From Arthrobacter sp. 35W (GTDB lineage Bacteria; Actinomycetota; Actinomycetes; Actinomycetales; Micrococcaceae): a stretch of DNA of 64,000 nucleotides. Shown here piece by piece: positions 18,284 to 27,287 of the stretch (position 1 is its first letter; each line of letters begins with the position of its first letter). A program made the translations under genes and the position numbers. The notes below the pieces were generated by a model that saw only the letters and a program-made list of their open reading frames with translations, ran no database searches and was not told where the DNA came from. Location: assembly GCF_000482545.1 (NCBI RefSeq), contig NZ_KI519455.1:1859247-1923246 (forward strand), read 5' to 3'.

Positions 18284-18952
18284 ATGGCTGCCCTCGACGG
18301 CCCAGGGCTGGCCGGCACAGGCCCGGTGGGCGCCCAGGAGGTTCCGGCGGATTGGGTGCTCCTGCTCAGCGGACCCTGCCCCGGCCACGAGACGGCCTTG
18401 GAGGACCTGCATCGGCTGCTGCTGAAGGCGGCCCGGCACCAGGTGTCGGTGATGGCGGCCCAGCTGCCGGCCATTGGCATGGCCCGCCGCGAGGATTTGG
18501 TGAACCAGGCCGCAGATGAGGCCATGGTGGCCGTGTTGGGCAAGCTCTCCAGCTTCGAGGGCCGCAGCCGATTCACGACGTGGGCCTACAAGTTCGGCAT
18601 CCTGTACGCGGCCGTCGAGGTGCGGCGGAACATCTGGCGGCACCGTGATGTGCCGTTGGAACTCGTGGCCGAGCCGGCCGCCGCCGCATCCTCGCCCGAA
18701 CAGCTGGCTGTGGCCGCGGATTTCTCCGAAGCCGTCAGCCACGCCATCGATGCCTCGCTGACGGCACACCAGCGGATGGTGGTGCTGGCCCTGCTGGTGG
18801 ACGAGGTGCCCATCGACGTCCTCGCGGAGCGGTTGGGCAGCACGCGCAATGCTCTCTACAAGACGCTCCACGATGCACGGGCCAAGCTCCGTGCGCGGCT
18901 GGAGGCGCAGGGATATTTCTCTGACGACGTCTCCGAGGGGGTGATCCCATGA
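18284..18952 (+). CDS. ECF-type RNA polymerase sigma factor
   Basis: The 222-residue protein has sigma region 2 at about residues 65-125 (EDLVNQAADEAMVAVLGKLSSFEGRSRFTTWAYKF) and region 4 at about 160-215, with a helix-turn-helix (VLAERLGSTRNALYKTLHDARAKLRARL). No regions 1 or 3 are present, so it is an extracytoplasmic-function sigma factor. GGGAG lies seven bases before the ATG. The stop overlaps the start of a Cys/His-rich small protein in ATGA, the usual layout of a sigma/anti-sigma pair. It lies directly behind the collagen-like/tail-collar operon and may control it. Confidence 0.9.
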   Translation: MAALDGPGLAGTGPVGAQEVPADWVLLLSGPCPGHETALEDLHRLLLKAARHQVSVMAAQLPAIGMARREDLVNQAADEAMVAVLGKLSSFEGRSRFTTWAYKFGILYAAVEVRRNIWRHRDVPLELVAEPAAAASSPEQLAVAADFSEAVSHAIDASLTAHQRMVVLALLVDEVPIDVLAERLGSTRNALYKTLHDARAKLRARLEAQGYFSDDVSEGVIP

Positions 18953-19221
18953 CGATGCAACCCAGAAAACTGAGCGAGGAGCAGGCGCAGCGGCTCGCGC
19001 TGGCGGCCGAGCCGTGGCTGTCCTGCGACGACTGCTTTGAGCAGATCGACGGGCTCGTGGACAGCCTGTTGGCCGGCACGCCCGCTGGCTTTGCCGCGCT
19101 GCGCTCCCACCTGCTGGGCTGTGCTGCCTGCGGCGAGGAGGCCCGGGCGCTCGTGCTGCTGGTGGCCGCGGAGGACGGACTCGATCCGCGCCCCGCACTG
19201 CGGTCGCTCACGCTGGACTGA
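18949..19221 (+). CDS. Putative zinc-finger anti-sigma factor
   Basis: A 90-residue soluble protein with CDDC near residue 25 and HLLGCAAC near residue 60, that is H-x3-C-x2-C, the zinc-binding motif of anti-sigma domains. It has no transmembrane helix, so it would act in the cytoplasm as a redox- or zinc-sensitive anti-sigma factor. Translational coupling (4-base overlap) to the sigma gene supports this. The signal it senses is unknown. Confidence 0.75.
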   Translation: MTMQPRKLSEEQAQRLALAAEPWLSCDDCFEQIDGLVDSLLAGTPAGFAALRSHLLGCAACGEEARALVLLVAAEDGLDPRPALRSLTLD

Positions 19222-19331
19222 CAGGGAGGGGACGCCTGGCAGCGAACGACGGCGGGCCGGCCACCTGAATCCGCCCCGCCACTGCAGCCGCACCCCGCCG
19301 TCGTACTTCCTGCCGTTGGTCCGGACTGGCT

Positions 19332-21080
19332 TTAGTCCAGTTCGATCGGGCCGAGCTCATCCAGCAGATCACCGGGGCCGGGATTGCCCGGCGACGAGGT
19401 GCCGCCGAGGTGTGCCACCACGCCCCACAGCGCATTCAACCCCGTGCTCACGGCACCCTCGGCCCAGCCGGCAGTGAAGGAGACGTCGTCGCCGGCCAGG
19501 AAGATGCCGCGCTGGGAGGCGGGCAGGCCATCTTGCTTGAAGTGGCTGAAGAGCCGCTGCTGGTAGCGGTAGTGGCCGGGCAGATTGGCCTTGAAGGCGC
19601 CCATGAAGTTCGGGTCCGCCTCCCAGGAAACCGTGATGGGCTCGCCCACAATGTGGGACGCGATGTCCACGCCGGGGTAGATCTGGGCGAGGGAATGCAG
19701 CATCAGCCGCACCCGCTCATCCGCGTCGAGCGAGAGCCACTTCAGGGCGTCGTCGTTCCAGGTGTAGGAGAGCAGAATGACCGCGGGCTTGTCCGGGCCG
19801 TTGTCCAGCAGATAGGTGGCCCGGGGCAGGCGGTCGGTCAGCGTCATGCTAAGCACCTCCTGGCCGGTCACCGGATCGCGGTCCTTCCAGAACGGCCTGT
19901 CCACCATGACGAAGGTCTTGGAGGACTGCATGTAGTGGTTGCGCTCGATGGCCGTCCAGAGCCCGGCCGGGAACAGCGCCTCGTCGGTGTGGATGCGAGT
20001 GGAGAGCAGCCAGGTCTGGCAGGTGACGATGGCGGTGGGGTAGGAGGCGCTGTGGCCCCAGCGGTCGGTCAGGACGATGTCCCCGGCCGGGTTCGATTCC
20101 GTGGGTGCACCGCGGGTGATGCTGGCGACCGCGCCGCGCGGGCTGCCGCGGTGCAGTGACTTCAGCGAGGTGCCCGCGGGCCAGAAGGCGGCGTCCGACG
20201 GCGCATGCTCCCACAGTGCTTCGGGCAGCCGCTGGGCGCCGCCCACAATGCCGCGGTGCGCGTCGTCGGCGTCGGTGTAGACCACGCGCAGGATCTCCAG
20301 GATGGTGTTGGGGAAGTCCGTGTCCCAGCCGCCCGTGCCGAAGCCGACCTGGCCGAAGGCCTCGCGGTGTGCGAAGCCGGCCTCGCGGAAGGCGCGGCTG
20401 GCGGCCACGAAGCCGTAGAACGTCTGCTCATCGAACTCGGGCAGCATGGCGTTCCACAGTTCCTTGATCCGGGCGGTGTCCCGGGTCCGGATGGCCAGCT
20501 GCATCTCATCGAAGGAGGCGTGCTCGCGCAGCGCGGCCTTCCACGCCGCCGCAACCTCGCGGAAGAACTCCGGCAGATCCTCGGGCTTCTCTGCATAGTG
20601 CTTCTGCCCGGCCAGCTCGATCACGGTGCTGGAGGTGGGCCCGGCCAGCGGGTTGGGGAACTCCTCCGTGGCCAGCCCCAGCAGATCCACATAGTGGTAG
20701 AACGCCTTGCCGGAGACGGGGAAGCGCATGCCGCCAAGATCGGCGACGACGTCCGGCGCGCCCGGGAAGGATTCCGTCTTGAGCCGGCCCCCAATGGACC
20801 CCGGCTCGTAGATGACCGGCTTGAGGCCCAGCTTCATCAGCTCGTAGGCGGCCACCAGGCCCGACAGCCCGGCCCCCACCACCGCCACCTCGGTGCCGTA
20901 CAGATGCTCCGGCACGGACCCCAGCCCGGCGGGGTTGGCCAGGTAGTGGTCATAGCTGAAGGGGAAGTCCGGATTCAGCATGGTGATGGGCGCGGACTCC
21001 TCCGCGGTGGGCGCGGCGCCCGTGTGGTCCGCGGGGGCGTCTGCGGGGGAGGCGGTGTGCAGGTCAGTGGCTTGCGACAT
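19332..21080 (-). CDS. FAD-dependent amine/L-amino-acid oxidase
   Basis: A 582-residue flavoenzyme. The dinucleotide-binding motif VVGAGLSGLVAAYE begins near residue 67 and GSIGGRLKTE near 95, as in the amine oxidase/L-amino-acid oxidase superfamily. The C-terminus has the second FAD segment (GIFLAGDDVSFTAGWAEGA). The size and the NPDFPFSYDHYLANPAGLG opening resemble tryptophan or phenylalanine 2-monooxygenases and related oxidases. It should oxidise an amino acid or amine with oxygen. No signal peptide is seen. It is encoded 51 bases downstream of an amino-acid permease on the same strand, so uptake and oxidation of one substrate are likely coupled. Confidence 0.82.
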   Translation of the reverse strand: MSQATDLHTASPADAPADHTGAAPTAEESAPITMLNPDFPFSYDHYLANPAGLGSVPEHLYGTEVAVVGAGLSGLVAAYELMKLGLKPVIYEPGSIGGRLKTESFPGAPDVVADLGGMRFPVSGKAFYHYVDLLGLATEEFPNPLAGPTSSTVIELAGQKHYAEKPEDLPEFFREVAAAWKAALREHASFDEMQLAIRTRDTARIKELWNAMLPEFDEQTFYGFVAASRAFREAGFAHREAFGQVGFGTGGWDTDFPNTILEILRVVYTDADDAHRGIVGGAQRLPEALWEHAPSDAAFWPAGTSLKSLHRGSPRGAVASITRGAPTESNPAGDIVLTDRWGHSASYPTAIVTCQTWLLSTRIHTDEALFPAGLWTAIERNHYMQSSKTFVMVDRPFWKDRDPVTGQEVLSMTLTDRLPRATYLLDNGPDKPAVILLSYTWNDDALKWLSLDADERVRLMLHSLAQIYPGVDIASHIVGEPITVSWEADPNFMGAFKANLPGHYRYQQRLFSHFKQDGLPASQRGIFLAGDDVSFTAGWAEGAVSTGLNALWGVVAHLGGTSSPGNPGPGDLLDELGPIELD

Positions 21081-21131
21081 GGCTGGCGTGCTTTCGGTTG
21101 TAGGTCCGGTGGTTCAAGTGCGGGTTAAGGG

Positions 21132-22628
21132 TCAGGTTTGGGGGCAGTCCGGCTCGGCGTCGGAGAGCGTCCGGTAGTCCTCCCGGCTCAGTGCGGCGAC
21201 GCGGGAGTTGCGCCGGCCGTAGCCGAAGTAGGCGGCCACGCCCACCAGCATCCACACGCCGAAGACCCACCAGGTGGTGGAGCCCAGGTTGGCCATCAGG
21301 TAGATGCACATGACGGTACCCAGAATCGGGGTGATCGGGTAGAGCGGGACGCGGAAGGTGCGCGGCAGGTCCGGCCGGCGGCGGCGCAGGTAGATGACGG
21401 ACAGGTTCACCAGGGCGAAGGCGAACAGCGTGCCGATGCTGGTGGCGTCGGCCAGTGCACCCAGCGGAACCAGCCCCGCGGTGACGGCGACGGCGGTGCC
21501 CACAATCAGGGTGCCGGCCACCGGGGTGCCGGTCTTGGGGGAGACGCGGCCGAAGATCTTGGGCACGAGGCCGTCCCGGGACATCGACATCAGGATGCGC
21601 GTCTGGCCGTAGAGCACGGTCAGCACGATGCTGGCGATGGCCAGCACGGCGCCGATGGAGAAGACCAGGGCCAGCCACGGGTTGCCGGTGATCTCCTGCA
21701 GGATCTGCACCAGGGCGGCCTCGGTGCCGTCGAACCAGCTCCATTCCCGGGCGCCAATGGCGGAGACGGCCACCAGAATGTAGACGGCGGTGATGATGAT
21801 CATCGAGGCGATGATGGCCCGGGGCAGGTCCCGCTGGGGGTTCTTGGCCTCCTCCCCGGCGGTGGAGGCGGCGTCGAAGCCGATGTAGGAGAAGAAGAGC
21901 CGCGAGGCGGCGGCGGACATGCCGGCCATGCCCATGGGCATCAGCGTGTCGAAGTGGTGCCCGTTGAAGGCCGTGAAGGCAATGATGCAGAACATCAGCA
22001 GCACCGCCACCTTGACGGTGACCATGACGGTGTTCACCCAGGCGCTCTCCTTGGCGCCGCGGACCAGCAGCACCATGGCCAGCAGCACGATCACGATGGC
22101 CGGGATGTTGAGCATGCCGCCGTCGGTGCCGGGCGGGGCCGTGACGGCATCCGGGAGCGAGAGGCCAAACGCCGCCAGCGTCTCGTTCACGTATTCACCG
22201 GAGCCCACCGCGACGGCGGCTACGGAGACGGCGTATTCAAGGACCAGGCACCAGCCGCAGATCCAGGCGATGCCCTCGCCCATGGTGGCGTAGCTGTAGG
22301 AGTAGCTGGACCCGGAGACCGGAACTGCCCCGGCCATCTCGGCGTAGGAGATGGCGGAGAGCAGCGCCGCGAATCCGGCCACCAGGAAGGAGATCCAAAT
22401 GGCCGGGCCGGCCAGCGGGACCGACGACCCCAAAATGACAAAGATTCCGGTGCCCAACGTGGCGCCGACACTGATCATGGTCAGCTGCCAGACGCCGAGG
22501 CTGCGGCGCAGCGAGGGGCCGTGCGTGGACGTGCCGGCCTCCTGGATCATCTGTCCGAGGGGCTTGCGGCGCATGAGCTGCCCGGCCAGGCTGAGCGGCT
22601 CATCGCGGACAAGTGTCTGCTGGGTCAT
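21132..22628 (-). CDS. APC-superfamily amino acid permease (CAT type)
   Basis: The 498-residue transporter has about 12-14 helices. The first has the GATLGTGIFVILG motif, and FFSYIGFDAASTAGEEAKNPQRDLP is typical of the cationic amino acid transporter branch. Two ATG codons are adjacent at 22631 and 22628; the second has the better distance to GGAGGT. It precedes the amine/amino-acid oxidase gene and probably delivers its substrate. It is divergent from the alanine racemase/PucR pair. Confidence 0.88.
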   Translation of the reverse strand: MTQQTLVRDEPLSLAGQLMRRKPLGQMIQEAGTSTHGPSLRRSLGVWQLTMISVGATLGTGIFVILGSSVPLAGPAIWISFLVAGFAALLSAISYAEMAGAVPVSGSSYSYSYATMGEGIAWICGWCLVLEYAVSVAAVAVGSGEYVNETLAAFGLSLPDAVTAPPGTDGGMLNIPAIVIVLLAMVLLVRGAKESAWVNTVMVTVKVAVLLMFCIIAFTAFNGHHFDTLMPMGMAGMSAAASRLFFSYIGFDAASTAGEEAKNPQRDLPRAIIASMIIITAVYILVAVSAIGAREWSWFDGTEAALVQILQEITGNPWLALVFSIGAVLAIASIVLTVLYGQTRILMSMSRDGLVPKIFGRVSPKTGTPVAGTLIVGTAVAVTAGLVPLGALADATSIGTLFAFALVNLSVIYLRRRRPDLPRTFRVPLYPITPILGTVMCIYLMANLGSTTWWVFGVWMLVGVAAYFGYGRRNSRVAALSREDYRTLSDAEPDCPQT

Positions 22629-22724
22629 CATTGACCTCCATTCGTGCTGGGGCGGCCGCTAAGGGCCGGGTTGAAGGTCCGGTGGCCGGATCTCCGTAGG
22701 AACAACAGTGCCATGTGATGCCGG

Positions 22725-22753
22725 TTACATGTCGGGATGAAATGCCCTACACT
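22725..22753 (+). promoter_or_regulatory. Promoter of alr-pucR
   Basis: TTACAT (22725-22730), a 17-base spacer and TACACT (22748-22753) give a start near 22760. This would leave almost no leader for an ATG at 22762, and is one reason to prefer the downstream ATG at 22792. Confidence 0.55.
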
Positions 22754-22791
22754 GGTCAACCATGAGACATTTTGCACAAATGGAAGCTGCG

Positions 22792-23958
22792 ATGGCGCAG
22801 CCGCAATCCGGCCAAATCACCGTGGATCTGGCGGCCATTGCCAGCAATGTGGAGATCCTGCGCCGGTGCTCGCAGAGTGCGGCGTTCATGGCCGTGGTCA
22901 AGGGAAACGCCTATGGCCACGGGCTTCTGGAGGTCTCGCGGACGGTGCTGGACGCCGGCGCTGACTGGCTGGGCACGGCCCAGCTGGCCGAGGCCGTGGC
23001 GCTGCGCCAGGCCGGCATCACAGCGCCCATCCTGGCCTGGCTGTACCTGGCCTCCAGCAACAGCGGGGCCATCCGCTCGGCGCTGGAACATGACATCGAC
23101 GTCTCCGTCGGCAGCCTGGAGCAGCTTGATGGCGTGGCCGCCATCGCCCGCGAACTGGGTGTCCGGGCGCAGATCCACCTCGAACTGGACAGCGGCCTGA
23201 GCCGCGGCGGTGCCCGGGCGGATGAATGGGAGCAGCTGGTGGCCGCAGCCGCCGCCGCGGGGCAGGCGGCCGGACCTGGCGGGATTGGCGTCCGCGGCCT
23301 GTGGACGCACCTGGCCTGGGCCGATGTCCCGGCGCACCCGGGCAACGCGGCCGCCGTCGCCGGCTATGAACGGGCCGTGGAGCAGGCCCGCGCCGCCGGC
23401 CTGGACCCCCAGCTGCGGCATGTGGCGAGCTCGGCCAATGTGCTGGCCCGGCCCGAGTACCACTTCGACATGGTGCGGGTGGGGCTGGCCATGTACGGGC
23501 TGGCACCGGCGGACCATCTGGACCCGGCCGACTTTGGCCTGCGCCCCGCGCTGTCCGTGCGCGCACCGCTGGTGATGGTCAAGAAGGTCCCTGCCGGCAC
23601 GGGGGTGAGCTACGAGCACCAGGCCATCACGCACGAAACGCGCTATCTTGGGCTGATCCCCCTGGGCTATGCCGACGGCATCCCCAAGGGCATCAGCGGC
23701 CGTGGCCTGGTCACCGTCGCAGGGCAGCGCGTGCGTGTGATCGGAAAGGTGTGCATGGACCAGTTCATGGTTGATTTGGGGCCGGACCCGCGGGGCATCC
23801 GCCCCGGCGAGATGGCCGAGCTCTTTGGCGACCCCGCAGGCGGCGGTGCCAGCGCTGACGAGTGGGGCGAGGCCATCGGCAGCCACGGGGATGAGATCAT
23901 CAACCGGATTGCCCCACGGCTGCCGCGGACCTTCCTCAACCCCGTGGCCAGCGCATGA
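22792..23958 (+). CDS. alr: Alanine racemase (PLP)
   Basis: A fold-type III PLP racemase of 388 residues from this start. The PLP lysine is in FMAVVKGNAYGHG, residue 37 with this start, close to its usual position. The second catalytic residue, Tyr, is in GVSYEHQ, and the VCMDQFMVD stretch follows. An ATG at 22762 would add ten residues but lies at the predicted transcription start. The gene overlaps pucR by four bases and is divergent from an amino-acid permease/oxidase pair. This suggests a catabolic or D-amino-acid role rather than, or besides, cell-wall D-alanine supply. Confidence 0.88.
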   Translation: MAQPQSGQITVDLAAIASNVEILRRCSQSAAFMAVVKGNAYGHGLLEVSRTVLDAGADWLGTAQLAEAVALRQAGITAPILAWLYLASSNSGAIRSALEHDIDVSVGSLEQLDGVAAIARELGVRAQIHLELDSGLSRGGARADEWEQLVAAAAAAGQAAGPGGIGVRGLWTHLAWADVPAHPGNAAAVAGYERAVEQARAAGLDPQLRHVASSANVLARPEYHFDMVRVGLAMYGLAPADHLDPADFGLRPALSVRAPLVMVKKVPAGTGVSYEHQAITHETRYLGLIPLGYADGIPKGISGRGLVTVAGQRVRVIGKVCMDQFMVDLGPDPRGIRPGEMAELFGDPAGGGASADEWGEAIGSHGDEIINRIAPRLPRTFLNPVASA

Positions 23959-25640
23959 GCCTGGCCGCACCGGTGGGCCGCGATGCCGCGCTGCCAACGT
24001 CCCTGGGCCGCGTGACGCTGGCGGATTTCCTGGCCGCCCTGCCCGCAGGTCCGGAACTGGTGGTGGATGGGGCTCTGCTGGCTTCTGCCGCGGACACCAC
24101 CGTGGGCTGGATGGAACCCAGTGAGCTGGAGGATCCCACCCCGTACCTGCTGGCGGGGGAGGTCCTCCTGACCGCCGGGCTGCAGTTCATCGGCGACGGC
24201 GGCTCCCCGGAGCGGATCGATGCCTACGTCCAGCGCCTGGTCGAGGCCAGTGTCTGCGCCCTGGGGTTTGGGATCAGGCCGTACTTTGATGACGTCCCGG
24301 ACGCCCTGGTGGATGCCTGCCGACGGCATGGACTCATGCTGCTGCGGGTGCCGGAATCGGTGCCCTTTGCCGCCCTCGGCATGCTCTACGCCCGGCTGCT
24401 TGAAACGCAGAACATGCGGGCGCTGCGGCGCATTTCCGATGCCACCAGGGCGCTGCTGCGCGGGGCTCTGTCCGACCAGCCCGAGGGGCAGGTGCTGGAG
24501 GTCCTCGCCCGGCATATGCCGCTGTGGGCCGTGCTGGCCGGCTCCGACGGGCGCCCGCGCCACCGCGCCGCAGCGCCCGGGCTGGTCCCGGGGATCGGGG
24601 CACCCGCGGCCGCAGGGGCGGATCCGGGGCGGCTGCGGCCGCTGCTGGACAAGCTCTTTGCCGGCTCGGGGCCGCGCATCGAGGTGGATTCCTTTGACGA
24701 GCCGCACTCGGCCGTCGTCACGGGCTATCCGCTGCGCAGCGCCCGGGATGCCAACATCGGTGCCCTGGTCATCGGCATGGCCGAGCAGCCCGGGCCGGTG
24801 GAACGCAACATCGTGGAGGTGGCGGTGGGCCTGCTGGAGGCATTGGGCCGCCAGCGGACCGGGGGCGCGCTGGCCCCGGGGCAGCTGGCCACCGCACTGC
24901 TGCTGCACCCGCAGACGGCCGTGGCCGCCCTGGGCCGCGGCGGTGGGCCGGCCAAGGACCTGCTGGCCCAGTGCACCTCATCCTCCCGTGCGGCCGCGCT
25001 GCGGGTGGTCCAGGGCATCCGGGCCGATGCAAGCGCTCCGGCGCGCGCGGCCACGGGGGAGTCCGGGCGGGAGCTGCTGCAATGGCGGCGCATCTTCGAC
25101 ACCAAGCTGGTGGAGCTGACGGACTTCGGCTTCAGTGCCATCACCCGGCTCAAGGTGGACGACGCCGTGATCGCCGAGGCGGAGCGCAACGGCTGGCTGC
25201 TGGCAATCTCCGATGCCGCCGAGCCCACGGAACTGGCCGCCGCGCACCAGCGGGCCACGGCCATGCGCGCGCAGGTGCGCAGCTCCGGGCGGAGCATCCG
25301 TGTGGACGCTGTCGCGGTCTCGGTGGCCGGTCTGCTGGGCCGGGAGGCCGGCACGCTGCTGGCGCAGCAACTGCTGGCACCGCTGCTGGAGCCCGACGAC
25401 GAGAAGGTCCGTGCGGTGCTGCGGGTGCTCAACGGCTGGCTGGAGGAGAACGGCAGCTGGGACGCGGCGGCCAAGGCCCTGTCCCTGCACCGCAACAGCG
25501 TGCGCCGGCTGGTGGGTCAGGCCGGGGAACTGCTGGGCAAGGACCTTGCCGACGCCGGAACCCGTGCCGAGCTGCTCATCGCGATGCGGTTCCTGGATCC
25601 GTCCATGCTGGCCCCTGCTGCGGCGGACCACTCCGCGTAG
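23955..25640 (+). CDS. PucR-family transcriptional regulator
   Basis: 561 residues. The N-terminal PucR sensor domain covers roughly residues 15-140 (DFLAALPAGPELVVDG, LAGEVLLTAG). The C-terminal helix-turn-helix covers roughly 490-550, with LEENGSWDAAAKALSLHRNSVRRLV, the family signature. Such regulators control purine, amino-acid or amine catabolic genes, often next to themselves. The start overlaps the alr stop in ATGA. Targets could be alr, the divergent permease/oxidase pair, or the nitrilase that converges on it. Its last 124 bases overlap the 3' end of the nitrilase gene on the other strand. Confidence 0.88.
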   Translation: MSLAAPVGRDAALPTSLGRVTLADFLAALPAGPELVVDGALLASAADTTVGWMEPSELEDPTPYLLAGEVLLTAGLQFIGDGGSPERIDAYVQRLVEASVCALGFGIRPYFDDVPDALVDACRRHGLMLLRVPESVPFAALGMLYARLLETQNMRALRRISDATRALLRGALSDQPEGQVLEVLARHMPLWAVLAGSDGRPRHRAAAPGLVPGIGAPAAAGADPGRLRPLLDKLFAGSGPRIEVDSFDEPHSAVVTGYPLRSARDANIGALVIGMAEQPGPVERNIVEVAVGLLEALGRQRTGGALAPGQLATALLLHPQTAVAALGRGGGPAKDLLAQCTSSSRAAALRVVQGIRADASAPARAATGESGRELLQWRRIFDTKLVELTDFGFSAITRLKVDDAVIAEAERNGWLLAISDAAEPTELAAAHQRATAMRAQVRSSGRSIRVDAVAVSVAGLLGREAGTLLAQQLLAPLLEPDDEKVRAVLRVLNGWLEENGSWDAAAKALSLHRNSVRRLVGQAGELLGKDLADAGTRAELLIAMRFLDPSMLAPAAADHSA

Positions 25641-26476
25641 ACCTCCGGGCGCCTGTCGCGCAGATAGGGGACCAGCTCCCTGGCGGCTTCGACCTCCCCG
25701 GGGGTGACATCGGCCAGAATCAGGTCAAAGGTGTCTTCGGGTGCAGCGCCGTCGGCGTCTGTGCTGCGCGGGTCCGTGCTGCGCGGTGCCTGGGCCAGGA
25801 CCCGGCCGTCGGGCCCGGCCACGATGCTGCCGCCACCCAGCACCAGCGTGCCGCCGTCGTGCTCCGGCGCGGTGCCCACGTGGTTGGCGTAGGCCAGGGC
25901 CACCTGGCTTTCCAATGCCCTGGCGCGGAGCAGCACCTGGGGGACGTCGTCGAACCCCTCGGAAAGGGCCGTGGGCACCAGGGCCACCTGGGCGCCGGCA
26001 TCGGCCAGGGCCCGGACGGTTTCGGGGAACTCGGCGTCGTAGCAAACCAGCAGGCCCACGCGCATTCCGGCGATGGTGGCCACGGCCGGCGCCTCGGTGG
26101 CTGGGACGAAGGCGGCCCGCTCCTCGGCCCCAAAGAGGTGCACCTTGGCATAGCGGAGGACCTCCGTGCCCGCCGCATCAACGAGCACGGCTCCGATGTG
26201 CCAGGCGCCGCCGGCCGCCGGGGTGGGGGCACTGTAGGCCAGGGCAATTCCGTGCCGCGCCGCGATGGCCGAGGCCCCGGTGTCGATGGCGGCGGTCATC
26301 GCGTCGGACACGGCCGCCGACACCTGGGCGGGGGCGTATCCGGTGGTGAAGAGTTCAGGGGTGAGGAGCAGATCCGCCCCGGCAGCGGCGGCCCGCTGCG
26401 CGGCGGCGTCGACCACTGCCAGATTCTTCTCGACGTCAAGCACTGTGCTGGCAGCCTGCAGAACGGCAATCCGCAT
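25517..26476 (-). CDS. Carbon-nitrogen hydrolase (nitrilase superfamily)
   Basis: 319 residues from the ATG at 26476, which follows GGGAGGG. The catalytic triad is visible as E41 (LLLTPELFTTGY), K111 (RYAKVHLFG) and C145 (LLVCYDAEFPE). The usual family end, around YLRDRRPEVYAEW, falls near residue 290. Some 30 further residues of low complexity follow, because no stop occurs until 25517, well inside pucR. It probably hydrolyses an amide or nitrile such as an omega-amide. The substrate is unknown, but the amino-acid context suits an amidase. Confidence 0.85.
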   Translation of the reverse strand: MRIAVLQAASTVLDVEKNLAVVDAAAQRAAAAGADLLLTPELFTTGYAPAQVSAAVSDAMTAAIDTGASAIAARHGIALAYSAPTPAAGGAWHIGAVLVDAAGTEVLRYAKVHLFGAEERAAFVPATEAPAVATIAGMRVGLLVCYDAEFPETVRALADAGAQVALVPTALSEGFDDVPQVLLRARALESQVALAYANHVGTAPEHDGGTLVLGGGSIVAGPDGRVLAQAPRSTDPRSTDADGAAPEDTFDLILADVTPGEVEAARELVPYLRDRRPEVYAEWSAAAGASMDGSRNRIAMSSSARVPASARSLPSSSPA

Positions 26477-26588
26477 GGACCCTCCCCTGTGAGTGGAACA
26501 AGTATGGCTCCAGCATAGGCCCCGCCCCGGATGGACAAGGTGGTGCAAATGGCACCAGCAAGAGTCCATCCGGGGCGAAATGCACTGC

Positions 26589-27284
26589 CTAGTGCAGGTG
26601 CGCCGCCCGCACCGGCTCCTCCGTCAGCCGGCCGCGGGCGAGGCGGAACTTCCTGTCCGTCTTGGCGGCCAGCGCATGGTCGTGCGTCACCACGAGGATG
26701 GTGGTGTTTTTCTCATGAGAGAGGCTGCGCAGCAGGTCGATGATGAGCTCGCCGGTTTCGTCATCCAGGTTTCCCGTGGGCTCATCGGCCAGGATCAGTT
26801 TGGGGTTGTTGGCCAGCGCCCGGGCAATGGAGACGCGCTGCGCCATGCCGCCGGAGAGCTTGTTGGCCTTGCGGTCGTGCATGTCCTCCTCCAGCCCCAC
26901 CTGGACCAGCAGTTCAGCAGCCCGGCTGCTCCGCTCCGCGCGGGACAGGCCGGCAAACTCCATGGGGAGCATGACATTGTCCTTGGCCGAGAGGTTGGGG
27001 ATCAGGTTGTACGCCTGGAACACGAACCCGATGTCATCGCGGCGGTAGGCCGTCAGCTTGGCGTCGGGCAGGGCGGAGATGTTCACCCCATCCACCACGA
27101 CATCCCCCGAGGTGGCCTTGTCCAGGGCGCCCAGCAGGGAGAGCAGCGTGCTCTTGCCGCTGCCGCTCTTGCCCAGGATCGCCGCGAAGGTGCCCTGCTC
27201 GACGGTGAACGAAATGCCGTTCACGGGCTTGATGGTGTTGTCGCCGGTCTTGAAGACCTTCACGACGTCTCGAACTTCCAACAT
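26589..27284 (-). CDS. ABC transporter ATP-binding protein (MacB/LolD type)
   Basis: A 231-residue ATPase with Walker [10 protein letters not shown] (residues 38-46), signature LSGGMAQR (about 135) and Walker [13 protein letters not shown]. It belongs to the MacB/LolD branch, which drives periplasm-facing mechanotransmission or export through FtsX-like permeases rather than import. It starts three bases after the permease stop, so the two form an ABC pair. Substrate unknown. Confidence 0.93.
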   Translation of the reverse strand: MLEVRDVVKVFKTGDNTIKPVNGISFTVEQGTFAAILGKSGSGKSTLLSLLGALDKATSGDVVVDGVNISALPDAKLTAYRRDDIGFVFQAYNLIPNLSAKDNVMLPMEFAGLSRAERSSRAAELLVQVGLEEDMHDRKANKLSGGMAQRVSIARALANNPKLILADEPTGNLDDETGELIIDLLRSLSHEKNTTILVVTHDHALAAKTDRKFRLARGRLTEEPVRAAHLH

Positions 27285-27287
27285 CTC

